This document shows positions 52,321 to 61,211 of a stretch of DNA of 64,000 nt, in pieces. Below the pieces are notes generated by a model, which did no database searches, was not told the DNA's origin, and saw only the letters and a list, made by a program, of their open reading frames with translations. Position 1 is the stretch's first letter; each line of letters opens with the position of its first letter. Origin of the DNA: JADJNW01 sp964526645 (lineage in GTDB: Bacteria > Bacteroidota > Bacteroidia > Chitinophagales > Saprospiraceae); contig CAZGJN010000005.1 in assembly GCA_964526645.1 (NCBI GenBank), positions 115,220 through 179,219 of the forward strand. The letters run 5' to 3'. A program made the position numbers and the translations under genes.

Positions 52321-55300
52321 CCTTTACCAAAATTTTCGTCCATTTTGATAATGATACTCGCGAGCTTTCGGGCTTCTTGCCGGTAATTTTTCCACCAATT
52401 GACCGACCAAACGGGTTGATACAACAATCCTCTTTGGTTCAGCACCATTTGTTGTTCATATTCCCAAACAAAGTTGGTGGCAGGCGTATTGGCAAAAAAA
52501 CCATCGGGTTGAATAGCCAAATCGGGTTGGTTATCATGGATGCCCTGTACCCTCAGCGGCAAAAACAGCTGTGCTTCTTGGCTGCCGGTCTTGATCCGCC
52601 GTTCGCCGAGGTAAGGCAAAAGCGCCGCAGCCACTTCCTCTGCAAAAACGACATCATTTTCATCCAATGCTTTGCGTTTCGATACCTCCTTGAGGCGTAA
52701 GACTACCTGTTGTTGTGCTTTTTCGTCAGCATCGCACAATGCCTTTGCATAAGTCAAAAAGTTGGCGAGCAAAAAAGTGCCCTTTTGCCATGGATGATTT
52801 AAGTAGGCATCCAGATTGGTTTGCGGAATAGAATTTACAATAAAAACCGTTTGTAAAGCCCTGCTCATCAATAAAAATAGCGCACTAATCCCTTTCGGCG
52901 TATTCATCAGTTCCAGTTGGTCTGTCACCTTGCCCTTGGTATTGATCATACCAAAAGTAGTAGCGACGATGAGTACATCAAAGTGCTGCCCTCGTAGTTC
53001 CTCTATCTGAAAAATACCCAGTCCATTGCGTTCCAACTGTTGAATCTTTTCCGTACCTACCGACCACTTTTGCTTGATTTTCAACAAATAAGAAGCAATC
53101 AAATCCCGCTGCTGTGTTGTAAAACAAGCAATTCCGACGGTAGGAAAAGTGCGTTTGGGCGTAGGTTGAATTTCGTTTAACAAGCGCACGATGTGCTGGG
53201 CTTCTTCTTCATTGGTACCGTTCTCTTCATCAAACCGACCATCTAATTGTTCAAAATGTAGCGTAAAATTATTGGCAGCTTGATCCGCAAGTTTTGTATC
53301 ATCCAGTATTTGCTGAAGATTAGCCGGATTCCAACGATGGCAAATCCGCAATTTGGTCGCTGCTATTTTTTGCTGAGAAGCCCATTGCAGGACAGAACTT
53401 GCCTGATCCGAATCGGGCACAAGTTCCATCTGATCCAAATCGCCCGCAATCACGATTTTTTTACCAAGCTGAGCGCCTTTTTTCATAACCGACATTGGCA
53501 AATACTGTGCTTCGTCTAGCAGCACATAGTCGAAAAAGTCATTTCGCAAGGGCAAGTCGTTTTCAAGGGCATTGGGGCTTGCCAATAGGATCGGAAAAAT
53601 CGCTGTTACTGCTTCCATGCTTTGTTTCAGCAGCTCTTGCAAGGCTTTGTTTTTGGATAAGTCCTGATTTTTTTTGCCAAATACAGCGTTATAAGCATCG
53701 CGATCGTCTTTCTTTAATTTTTTCAAAGTGGCTTCCCGTTGTGTGTGCCAAAGCTGGCTGATTTGAGCGGGCATTATATTTTTAAGTAGCTGAAAACCAG
53801 CGGCGTATTCCTCCAGTATTTGGTCATCGGTGGGCAAAGCAGCATAGCTATTGATCGTCAAACTATTGTTGAGATACCAGCTTTCAAAAGCAAGCATCCA
53901 GTCGGAAGGTTTCACCTTTACCAATGCTTTGATCACCTTTGTTGCGCCGGTGGGCAACTGAAGCCAATTGTATTGCCAATCGTAAAAATGGTCAAAGTCC
54001 CGCAGGGAAAGCCGGATGGTCTCCAATTGCTCTATGATTTCCTCTAAATATCTTTGCCGCTTAGGAATAGTCAACATTTTATTTTCAAAAGGCTGCTGAA
54101 AGAGCTTGGATTCGTTGAGTTCTTCAATGAGGAGGTCAAGGGCGTATTCCAGTTCGCCGATTTGCTCCGCAAAATCTAAGTCTTCGTGAATCGTTTTGGC
54201 GTTCAGCCGCTGAAGTTCTTCCTGTACCAATGCAGATAAACCTCCTCGCCATTGCTGGAGGGCTTGTTCAAACGTTTTAAGGTTTTGTTTTACCTTTTGG
54301 ATGTTTTTGCCTTCAGCCGTTGTAGTAAATTGATAATCAAAAGATTGCCCTTGTTCAAAATATTTTTGCAACTCAAGGTAAGCCTGTGCTACCTCGTTGC
54401 GAGCTTCCAGAGCGGCCTTGTGCTTTCCTGAAAAAACACCGTACAAACGCAGCGCTCCCGCGCCAGCATTGTCAAAATCAGCGCCATATCGGCTTGAAGC
54501 ATCTGCAATTCGGTCTTTCAATTGGCTCAGTTGGTGGTACATATCGCTGTAGGCATTTTCGTAATATGCTGTCAGCCGATCCGCATAAGCATTTGTTTTG
54601 TTGATATACCGATGATGCAAACGCCCGGCCTTATCCAGAAAAGCTTCTAACAAGCGGGTAATCAAAACAAACGCATCTTCTTTAGTTTTTTTAGTAAAAA
54701 GCGCTTCGTGCAAGGTACTCAAGGGGTGTTTGAGTGTGTTTAATTTCAAGTAGAGTGGAAAAGTTCTTTCTATTCCATTTTTCAAGGCCTGGTACTCCTC
54801 ATAATCGAACTTAAAATCCTGGTTATTCAATTGGCTGGATAGCAATTCTTTGCCTTCTACTCGGTTGCTCCGCAAAAAGCGCCCGACCAACTCTGTCCAA
54901 TTATAGGGTCCAAAAATATTTTGTTTAACGCTCGCGTATTGTTCTTCCAGTCTTTTTTTAAGCCGATTACATTTATCAAGAGCCGTTTGATAATTTGTTT
55001 TATCAAAATCGGGGGGAAACGTTTCTGTATTGGCGATTGCCCTCAGCATGTCCAGTAAAATCGGTTTGTCCACAAATCCATCGCGTAACAAGAAGTGATA
55101 AGCCCCCAGGTTTAGCTGCGCCAACATAGCCTGAATATGCCGAAGCGAACCCATATTTTCCGATACGAGTAAACAGCGTTTGCCATTAGACAAAGCGTTT
55201 GTAAGCCAATATATCAGAGTATGCGTCTTGCCTGTACCGGAGCCGCCTGTAATCAGCGAAATATTTTGTTGAACGATGTTTTGAACAGCACTCGCCTGAT

Positions 55301-56033
55301 AAGAATCCAATGCTATCAAGCCAAATTCATGCCCCTGGTGCTTAATTTCAGATTTTTCTATAGCCAGATGAACAGGGCTTGACAAATCAGTTTGTGGAGG
55401 ATATAAGCCTACTATCCCAGCCCAATGAATTAGACCCGTTTGATATAAATTTTCCAGTCTTGCAGAGTCCGGACACGCCGCTATGGAAATGCTCTGGTTG
55501 TTGTTTTCCACGCCAAGCAATCGCGACAACTCATTGCAACACGCTACCAACGCGCTGGCGTTGATCTTGCCAGAACGAACAACGGATTCCAAAAGGGTTG
55601 CTATGTCTGCTTCGCAGTGTGTTTTGAAAAACGCCGACAACATCCGATTAGGTACTACTCGGTGCTCCTTTTGATGAGAAAAAAGCCAGGAACTATGGAG
55701 ATTGGGGGTTGGTTCTACTTGTATTTGCCAGATAAATAAGGGCGCGGCGATTTTATCTGTCCCATCTGACCAAATGAGAATCGGATATCCAAATCCTAGC
55801 AAAGGAAAGCCCTTTGTGCGTTCATAATTTCGATTTGTGAAAAATAGGTGCTGCAATTTCGCTGAAAGCCCAAGGGGAGGCTGAATATCGAGCTGCATTT
55901 GCCCCTGGTTCAGTAATTGGGCGATCCATTGGTAGGCAATAGGGTGCTCCTCCTGGTCTAATGAAGTAATATCCAGGCTGTTAGGAAGCAACGGAAGGAT
56001 ATTTTTATAAATATCTGGGTGTAATTGATCCAT
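52317..56033 (-). CDS. Superfamily 1 helicase-like ATPase with nuclease-like C-terminus (DUF4011-type layout)
   Basis: 1238 residues. The N-terminal beta-rich domain (TDKIAAPLFIWQIQVEP) resembles the start of DUF4011 helicases. Walker A GGSGTGKTHT lies near 260-268, Walker B FDYVLLDEAQYLP near 834. A long coiled-coil insert (about 340-760) lies between them. Later SF1 motifs are visible (AGDLDQMELVP, KLRICHRW, IEELRGQHFDVLIVATTF, LMSRALQTVFIVNS). The last 130 residues include FAEEVAAALLPYLGE and QPVWSVNWWKNYRQEA, which match the tail of MTES_1575-like (Vsr-type) endonuclease domains, with possible active-site residues in QPDLAI and VWEYEQ. It acts on nucleic acid, perhaps in defence or repair. 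Coupled to the DUF3267 gene by 4-nt overlap. The nuclease call is inference. Confidence 0.8.
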   Translation of the reverse strand: MDQLHPDIYKNILPLLPNSLDITSLDQEEHPIAYQWIAQLLNQGQMQLDIQPPLGLSAKLQHLFFTNRNYERTKGFPLLGFGYPILIWSDGTDKIAAPLFIWQIQVEPTPNLHSSWLFSHQKEHRVVPNRMLSAFFKTHCEADIATLLESVVRSGKINASALVACCNELSRLLGVENNNQSISIAACPDSARLENLYQTGLIHWAGIVGLYPPQTDLSSPVHLAIEKSEIKHQGHEFGLIALDSYQASAVQNIVQQNISLITGGSGTGKTHTLIYWLTNALSNGKRCLLVSENMGSLRHIQAMLAQLNLGAYHFLLRDGFVDKPILLDMLRAIANTETFPPDFDKTNYQTALDKCNRLKKRLEEQYASVKQNIFGPYNWTELVGRFLRSNRVEGKELLSSQLNNQDFKFDYEEYQALKNGIERTFPLYLKLNTLKHPLSTLHEALFTKKTKEDAFVLITRLLEAFLDKAGRLHHRYINKTNAYADRLTAYYENAYSDMYHQLSQLKDRIADASSRYGADFDNAGAGALRLYGVFSGKHKAALEARNEVAQAYLELQKYFEQGQSFDYQFTTTAEGKNIQKVKQNLKTFEQALQQWRGGLSALVQEELQRLNAKTIHEDLDFAEQIGELEYALDLLIEELNESKLFQQPFENKMLTIPKRQRYLEEIIEQLETIRLSLRDFDHFYDWQYNWLQLPTGATKVIKALVKVKPSDWMLAFESWYLNNSLTINSYAALPTDDQILEEYAAGFQLLKNIMPAQISQLWHTQREATLKKLKKDDRDAYNAVFGKKNQDLSKNKALQELLKQSMEAVTAIFPILLASPNALENDLPLRNDFFDYVLLDEAQYLPMSVMKKGAQLGKKIVIAGDLDQMELVPDSDQASSVLQWASQQKIAATKLRICHRWNPANLQQILDDTKLADQAANNFTLHFEQLDGRFDEENGTNEEEAQHIVRLLNEIQPTPKRTFPTVGIACFTTQQRDLIASYLLKIKQKWSVGTEKIQQLERNGLGIFQIEELRGQHFDVLIVATTFGMINTKGKVTDQLELMNTPKGISALFLLMSRALQTVFIVNSIPQTNLDAYLNHPWQKGTFLLANFLTYAKALCDADEKAQQQVVLRLKEVSKRKALDENDVVFAEEVAAALLPYLGERRIKTGSQEAQLFLPLRVQGIHDNQPDLAIQPDGFFANTPATNFVWEYEQQMVLNQRGLLYQPVWSVNWWKNYRQEARKLASIIIKMDENFGKG

Positions 56034-56451
56034 TTTCTTTCGGCAAATTCTCTGTTATGGCGTTCAAAAACAAAGCTCACAATACCACAAAAGCGCCAGA
56101 ATACTAATTTACATAAGATTGAGGGTGTTTTCGTGGCATTGTGCATGGGTGGCGTATTTCTGCACAAATCTTGTATTCAACAGCTTCAAATATATTAATT
56201 CCTTCAACAACATGGCAAGAAGTGCGGATAACTTTTATTGAATTGTTTGTGGAACAATTGCCACCTTCACCTTAAACAAAAAAATTGGGGCTTTTTTATC
56301 ATCAAAAAAAATAATTGAAATTGTAATTTTTCTTTGCGAAATTGAATTAAAAATAGTATTTTAATGCAAGTAAATCAAGAATTTAGCTTTTGTCTAAGCT
56401 TTATATCAAGATCAAAAAAAACATTAAACAAAGTAGCTAAAGCCGTTTTAT
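56034..56451. other. Divergent intergenic region
   Basis: 418 nt between the helicase (minus) and PAS-AraC (plus) genes. The right half is very AT-rich and contains TTTCTTTG-like sequence near 56328-56336 without proper -33 spacing. No ORF, RNA gene or clear repeat seen. Confidence 0.4.
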
Positions 56452-57204
56452 ATGATTCCTTATATAGCCGTCATACTAACAGATTCCGACAGACGTATCC
56501 TTTGGGTGAATGAAGATTTTACGCATATCACGGGATACACGCTGAATGAAGTAATAGGAAAAAAGCCCAGTATCCTGCAAGGTCCTGGCTCTGAAAAAGA
56601 AGCCATTCGGCGTATCCGAAAAGGGCTTGAAGATCAGGTTGCGATTAAAGATGAGATTACAAATTATAAAAAAAATGGTGAGGCGTATGCCTGCAAGCTG
56701 GTGATTCACCCTATCTTTGATGAAAGTCAAGAATTGACCAACTATATTGCTTTTGAGGTGGATGGGGACGTAGTAAAAGATGATTCTTCGCTGCCGCTCC
56801 TGCAAATCCAGGAAAAGTACAGCTCCAGCAGCCTGAAAGGCGTGGAGGAGGTCAAGTTATTTTCACAACTGAAAACCCTAATGGCAGGCGAACAATTATA
56901 CCTTGATCCGTTTTTAACGCTCAAAGCAATAGCAGACCGGCTTAACACCAACACCAAGTACTTATCGCAGGTGGTCAATCACCAAACCCAAAACAACTTT
57001 CAATTTTTTGTCAATGTGTACCGCGTAGAAGCGGTAAAAAGTAAGATTTCAGGTGATGAGTACCGGCACCTCACGCTTTATGGCATCGCGTTACAGTGTG
57101 GTTTCAAAAACAAATCCACTTTTTATAAAGTATTCAGAGAAGTGACTGGCATCACACCGCGAGCATATTTGAAAGCTAACAACCTCAGCTTGGCAGAGGC
57201 CTGA
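56452..57204 (+). CDS. PAS domain / AraC-family transcriptional regulator
   Basis: 250-residue cytoplasmic one-component regulator. N-terminal PAS domain (about 1-105): AVILTDSDRRILWVNEDFT, GYTLNEVIGKKPSILQGPGS, and the second half KKNGEAYACKLVIHPIFDES. This is the long-chain PAS type close to the LOV layout, but the flavin-binding Cys motif (NCRFLQ) is replaced by PSILQG, so it is not a photosensor by that chemistry. C-terminal AraC-type double HTH (about 150-245): LKAIADRLNTNTKYLSQVVN and YGIALQCGFKNKSTFYKVFR. Target genes are unknown; the divergent helicase-DUF3267 pair is a candidate. Confidence 0.88.
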   Translation: MIPYIAVILTDSDRRILWVNEDFTHITGYTLNEVIGKKPSILQGPGSEKEAIRRIRKGLEDQVAIKDEITNYKKNGEAYACKLVIHPIFDESQELTNYIAFEVDGDVVKDDSSLPLLQIQEKYSSSSLKGVEEVKLFSQLKTLMAGEQLYLDPFLTLKAIADRLNTNTKYLSQVVNHQTQNNFQFFVNVYRVEAVKSKISGDEYRHLTLYGIALQCGFKNKSTFYKVFREVTGITPRAYLKANNLSLAEA

Positions 57205-57223
57205 TGCCAGTCATTCGGCAATT

Positions 57224-59779
57224 TTAGCCACACTCGGAGTACCCGCAGCTTTTGCAAATCAAGCAACCTTCTTCGTAGATCAAACCATCGAGATCGCCAC
57301 AGCCGGGGCAGGCTTCTTTTGTTTCTTTTGTACCATCGGGGATGAATTTCTTTAATGCCCGAATAACACCGTTTTTCCAGGTATTGATGTAATCCTCTTC
57401 CGCATTCAAACCCTGCACCAGGTGCACCACCTGCAATAAAGGCATACCATGCCGAATAACGCCTGAAATAAGTTTGGCATAATTCCAGTATTCCTTGTTG
57501 AATGATCTGGACAAACCCTCGATGGTCACTCGATAACCGTCTCGATCCATAAACTGGAAATCATAGCGATTGCGACCTTCACCACTCGATGATTTGATAA
57601 CCCAGCCTTTTGTAACATAATCCGGCAACCGGAATGTGTCCTCTGCACGACCCGTAAAAATCTCATAGGGCCGGCCTTCAAACAAGCCAATGACCGCCAT
57701 CCAACGCTCGTCATTGTTCATAAAACGCACAATCTCTGCTTCCAGGCGCTCTGGCCGCTTGGGGGGCATTGTTTCGAGGAAACGACCATTATTTTCATTA
57801 TTTTCTTCTTTTTTAGAATCTGACACCAATACCCCGGCGCGCGAGCCGTCCCGATAAATGGTACACCCTTTGCACCCCACTTCCCAGGCGGTCTGATAGA
57901 TTTTTTTAACCATATCCACCGTTGTTGCTTCAGGAATATTGACCGTGACGCTGATCGAATGATCCACCCATTTTTGAATGGCACCTTGCATCTTCACCTT
58001 TTGAATCCAATCTACGTCATTAGCCGTAGCTTTGTAGTAAGGCGATTGTTGAATGATCTGCTCCAGTTCTTCTGCTTCGGCGTGTTTTATTTCTTCTACA
58101 TTAAACCCATTTGCGGCAAGCCAATCAAGAAATTTATGATGAAAAACATGGTATTCCTCCCAGTGATCCCCCACTTCATCCACAAAACTCACTTTTACAT
58201 CCCTATCGTTGGGATTTACTTTCCGGCGGCGTTTGTAAGAAATCAAAAACACAGGTTCGATACCAGATGTCGTTTGCGTCATCAAACTGGTGGTGCCCGT
58301 AGGTGCGATGGTGAGCATGGCGATGTTGCGCCTGCCGTACTTCACCATGTCATCGTACAAATTGGAGTCTGTTTCTCGGATGCGTTGTACAAAAGGGTTG
58401 TTCATCTCGCGAGAAGCATCATAAATTTCAAAAGCACCCCGTTCTTTGGCTAAGGTGACAGAAGCGCGATAGGCATTGATTGCCAGCGTACGGTGTACAT
58501 TCACTGTAAATTCTATGGATTCCTCGCTGCCGTAGCGCAAGCCCAAAGCCGCCAACATATCGCCTTCGCCTGTGATACCCACACCGGTACGCCGCCCCTG
58601 AAGACAGGTTTTGCGGATTTTGAGCCACAGCTCTCGTTCATTCCTTCGGATCAGCTCCGATTCAGGATCCCCCTCAATTTTTGAGAGGATAGCATCTATC
58701 TTTTCTGCTTCGAGATCAACAATATCATCCATCATACGAAGTGCCAATTGGGCATGTTCTTCAAATTTTTCAAAATTAAAATACGCATCCTTTGTAAATG
58801 GATGTTCCACATAGCTGAACAAATTGATTGCTAACAAGCGGCAGCTATCGTAAGGACAAAGCGGAATTTCACCACAAGGATTGGTAGAAATGGTTCTATA
58901 ACCCAAGTCAGCATAGCAATCCGGCACCGACTCTCGGATGATGGTATCCCAGAACAATACGCCCGGCTCCGCTGATTTCCAGGCATTATAAATGATTTTA
59001 TCCCATAGTTTAGTCGCATCAATTTCCTTTACAAACCGAGGTTTTTCAGCATCAATCGGGTATTGTAATTGGTAGGGCTTATTTTCCAATACAGCGTTCA
59101 TAAAAGCATCATCAATACGCACTGAGACGTTCGCACCAGTCACCTTTCCAGCCTGCATTTTAGCATCTACAAAATCCTCTACATCAGGATGTTTGACTGA
59201 AATGGTGAGCATCAGTGCGCCGCGCCGCCCGTCTTGAGCTACCTCGCGAGTACTATTAGAAAACCGCTCCATAAAAGGTACCACGCCGGTAGAAGTCAAT
59301 GCGCTGTTCATCACAGGGCTGCCTTTGGGGCGAATGTGAGAGAGGTCATGTCCTACGCCGCCGCGCCGTTTCATCAGTTGCACTTGCTCTTCATCCGTGC
59401 GCATGATCCCGCCGTAAGAGTCAGCATAATTGCCGATTACAAAACAATTGGATAAAGAGGAAATTTGATAAGGATTGCCAATGCCTGCCATGGGGCTTCC
59501 TTGCGGGATGATGTATTTGAAGTCTCGGAGCAATTGATAGAGGGTTTCTTCCGATACAGCGTTTTTGTACTTATTTTCTATCCGAGATAGTTCAGCGGCG
59601 ATCCGCCGGTGCATCTCATCTGGTGTGCGTTCATAAATTTTGCCGAAAGAATCTTTCAGGGCATATTTACTCACCCAGACGGTGGCGGCGAGTTCATCTC
59701 CATTAAAATAGACAGTAGCCGCTTTTATTGCTTCATCATAAGCTACTGGGGTCGTAACCGTATTGGATAAGGTTTCCAT
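57224..59779 (-). CDS. nrdJ: Adenosylcobalamin-dependent ribonucleoside-diphosphate reductase (class II)
   Basis: 851-residue class II RNR that makes deoxyribonucleotides using B12 as radical source, without need for oxygen. N-terminal ATP-cone-free start with a catalytic barrel: LSNCFVIGNYADSYGGI (first active-site Cys), RRGGVGHDLSHIRPKGSPV, ISTNPCGEIPLCPYDSCRLLAIN (finger-loop N-x-C-x-E with Cys and Glu), and APTGTTSLMTQTTSGIEPVF. The C-terminus has a Zn-ribbon-like tail CPGCGDLDGLIYEEGCLICKSC, which supplies the reducing thiols. ATG 59779 was chosen because the longer frame to 59899 crosses the palindrome at 59837. It is convergent with the PAS-AraC gene. Confidence 0.93.
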   Translation of the reverse strand: METLSNTVTTPVAYDEAIKAATVYFNGDELAATVWVSKYALKDSFGKIYERTPDEMHRRIAAELSRIENKYKNAVSEETLYQLLRDFKYIIPQGSPMAGIGNPYQISSLSNCFVIGNYADSYGGIMRTDEEQVQLMKRRGGVGHDLSHIRPKGSPVMNSALTSTGVVPFMERFSNSTREVAQDGRRGALMLTISVKHPDVEDFVDAKMQAGKVTGANVSVRIDDAFMNAVLENKPYQLQYPIDAEKPRFVKEIDATKLWDKIIYNAWKSAEPGVLFWDTIIRESVPDCYADLGYRTISTNPCGEIPLCPYDSCRLLAINLFSYVEHPFTKDAYFNFEKFEEHAQLALRMMDDIVDLEAEKIDAILSKIEGDPESELIRRNERELWLKIRKTCLQGRRTGVGITGEGDMLAALGLRYGSEESIEFTVNVHRTLAINAYRASVTLAKERGAFEIYDASREMNNPFVQRIRETDSNLYDDMVKYGRRNIAMLTIAPTGTTSLMTQTTSGIEPVFLISYKRRRKVNPNDRDVKVSFVDEVGDHWEEYHVFHHKFLDWLAANGFNVEEIKHAEAEELEQIIQQSPYYKATANDVDWIQKVKMQGAIQKWVDHSISVTVNIPEATTVDMVKKIYQTAWEVGCKGCTIYRDGSRAGVLVSDSKKEENNENNGRFLETMPPKRPERLEAEIVRFMNNDERWMAVIGLFEGRPYEIFTGRAEDTFRLPDYVTKGWVIKSSSGEGRNRYDFQFMDRDGYRVTIEGLSRSFNKEYWNYAKLISGVIRHGMPLLQVVHLVQGLNAEEDYINTWKNGVIRALKKFIPDGTKETKEACPGCGDLDGLIYEEGCLICKSCGYSECG

Positions 59780-59836
59780 AGTGTATTTGCTGTTGAGCTT
59801 TAAAGATAAGAAAATTAAACCGCCGGCGAAAGTCAT

Positions 59837-59859
59837 TTTTTCAACATTCTGTTGAAAAA
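59837..59859. promoter_or_regulatory. Perfect palindrome upstream of nrdJ
   Basis: TTTTTCAACA / TGTTGAAAAA with 3-nt centre, 58 nt upstream of the nrdJ start. It may be an operator for a dimeric regulator or a leader hairpin. It does not match the NrdR box consensus well. No cobalamin riboswitch was recognised. Confidence 0.5.
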
Positions 59860-59991
59860 CGCCTGTGCTTTTGTGTGTCAATAATTTATGCCAAAGCAAA
59901 AAATCACACAGGTGTCAACCCTAAAAAGGAGGCTCATTTACCAAAAAACTGTCCACATTTAAGAATTCAGACCCTCCTTTGGGTTGAAAAA

Positions 59992-60022
59992 TTGTAATCC
60001 CCATTTATTCGGACGAACTTTG
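59992..60022 (+). promoter_or_regulatory. Promoter of the 60-residue protein gene
   Basis: TTG (59992-59994), 20-nt spacer, GAACTTTG (60015-60022); one mismatch from TAnnTTTG with ideal spacing, 18 nt before the ATG at 60040. Confidence 0.5.
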
Positions 60023-60039
60023 CCTTAACAAACAAAAAC

Positions 60040-60222
60040 ATGATGAGCGGTATTCGAGACTTAATGATACTATACCATTGGTTGGACAATGACAAGAAAG
60101 CGCCACTGGAAGCTTCTCTATCCAACAAAAAGAAAGTGCCGAAAGAACGACAAGTTATTCTGCGCGAATTGAAAAAAGAAAATATTCACTTGAATCGTAT
60201 CCATAAAATGAAAAAGGCTTAA
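60040..60222 (+). CDS. Small basic hypothetical protein
   Basis: 60 residues, very basic (Lys/Arg-rich), no signal peptide or membrane helix. MMSGIRDLMILYHWLDND followed by a helical KKKVPKERQVILRELKKE stretch. A well-spaced promoter precedes it and there is no overlap with another gene, which supports it being real. ATG 60043 is an equally good start. The family is not recognised. A nucleic-acid- or ribosome-binding role would fit the charge but is a guess. It is divergent from nrdJ. Confidence 0.6.
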   Translation: MMSGIRDLMILYHWLDNDKKAPLEASLSNKKKVPKERQVILRELKKENIHLNRIHKMKKA

Positions 60223-60279
60223 AATCAATAGATTGTAAATCAGCTTTGTATCGTTCAATCGCTATTGATCAAAAGAAAT

Positions 60280-60307
60280 CGCCGATAATCCTTAAAAATT
60301 ACCGGCG
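60280..60307 (-). terminator. Terminator of the zinc-ribbon operon
   Basis: CGCCGATAAT / ATTACCGGCG hairpin with one mismatch, followed on the minus strand by ATTTCTTTTG. It lies 35 nt beyond the stop of the zinc-ribbon gene and may also face the 60-residue gene. Confidence 0.5.
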
Positions 60308-60342
60308 AACGAATTAGTATAAAAAAGGGTGCCCATTAAGGG

Positions 60343-60612
60343 TCAATCAAAGTCAAACAGATCATCCAGAAAGGATTTCCGCTTTTTTTGATGCGGTTTT
60401 GGGGTCTTAAAATTATCTTCACTATTATAACTGTATTGACGGAAACCATCTTCACGAAAATCTGGGTCTGATAATTGTGCAGCAGAACGCTGAATAATTT
60501 TATCCAGTTCTCCTCGATCCAGCCACACACCCCGACAACTGGGGCAGTAATCAATTTCTACACCGTGTTTATCTGTCATCAATAAGGTTTCAAGACAATT
60601 TGGACATTTCAT
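60343..60612 (-). CDS. TFIIB-type zinc ribbon protein
   Basis: 89 residues. MKCPNCLETLLM and IDYCPSCRGVWLDRGELDKII form the zf-TFIIB (PF13453) zinc ribbon with four cysteines (CxxC ... CxxC) and the conserved GVWLDxGEL. The C-terminal part is basic then acidic (KKRKSFLDDLFDFD) and probably disordered. Function unknown. It is third in the minus-strand operon TPR, PepSY-like, zinc ribbon (35-nt gap). Confidence 0.88.
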   Translation of the reverse strand: MKCPNCLETLLMTDKHGVEIDYCPSCRGVWLDRGELDKIIQRSAAQLSDPDFREDGFRQYSYNSEDNFKTPKPHQKKRKSFLDDLFDFD

Positions 60613-60647
60613 ACGTCTTGGTTTTTACAATTTTAATCTTACGGACA

Positions 60648-61169
60648 TTATTGCCCTTTCACTTTTGGTTGCAAAATAGGTACACTGCGCTGAAGCTTTG
60701 GCAGGTCTGTTTTTTTTCGTTCGCTTAGCCCCAAATCTGTACTAAAAGCAATCTGCTCTTCTTTTAATAAAACACCGGTTTCGCTCAAAAGCTTTACGAC
60801 TACGGCATCTGGTAATTCCGATTCTATGCGATAGACTAATTCGTTTGGACTCAACACTTTGCCGGCAAACGTAACCGCTGCGTCTTGATAATGTTCTTGT
60901 ATAAAGCGGCGCACCCCGTCAGGCAAATCGTTCATCTCCAATCGAATACGAGTTTCAACCCAGTTGCCGGAAGGTGTGTAAAATACTTTTTTCAGTCCTT
61001 CCTTATCCTGAAACATAGCCACAAAAACTTCCGCCCGTTGTTCCCAATAAACATTCACAATTTCTGGAAAATCTTTCCGAAAAGCTTTTTCCACAAGCTC
61101 TGGCACCGATGCATACGCAGTTGCCGAATTTATCAAAAATGCAAATAACAACATCACAAGTGCTCTCAT
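60648..61169 (-). CDS. PepSY-like domain protein
   Basis: 173-residue periplasmic protein with a signal peptide (MRALVMLLFAFLINSATAYA). The mature part fits the PepSY-like (DUF2874) fold: VPELVEKAFRKDFPEIVNVYWEQRAEVFVAMFQDKEG followed by YTPSGNWVETRIRLEMNDLPDGVRRFI, the repeated helix-plus-strand pattern of the family. Such proteins are thought to act as inhibitors or sensors, without proof here. The TPR gene ends 42 nt upstream, so co-transcription is likely. Confidence 0.75.
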   Translation of the reverse strand: MRALVMLLFAFLINSATAYASVPELVEKAFRKDFPEIVNVYWEQRAEVFVAMFQDKEGLKKVFYTPSGNWVETRIRLEMNDLPDGVRRFIQEHYQDAAVTFAGKVLSPNELVYRIESELPDAVVVKLLSETGVLLKEEQIAFSTDLGLSERKKTDLPKLQRSVPILQPKVKGQ

Positions 61170-61211
61170 TTTATAAATATTTTTATGTGATATAATTTTG
61201 ATAATTTATAT

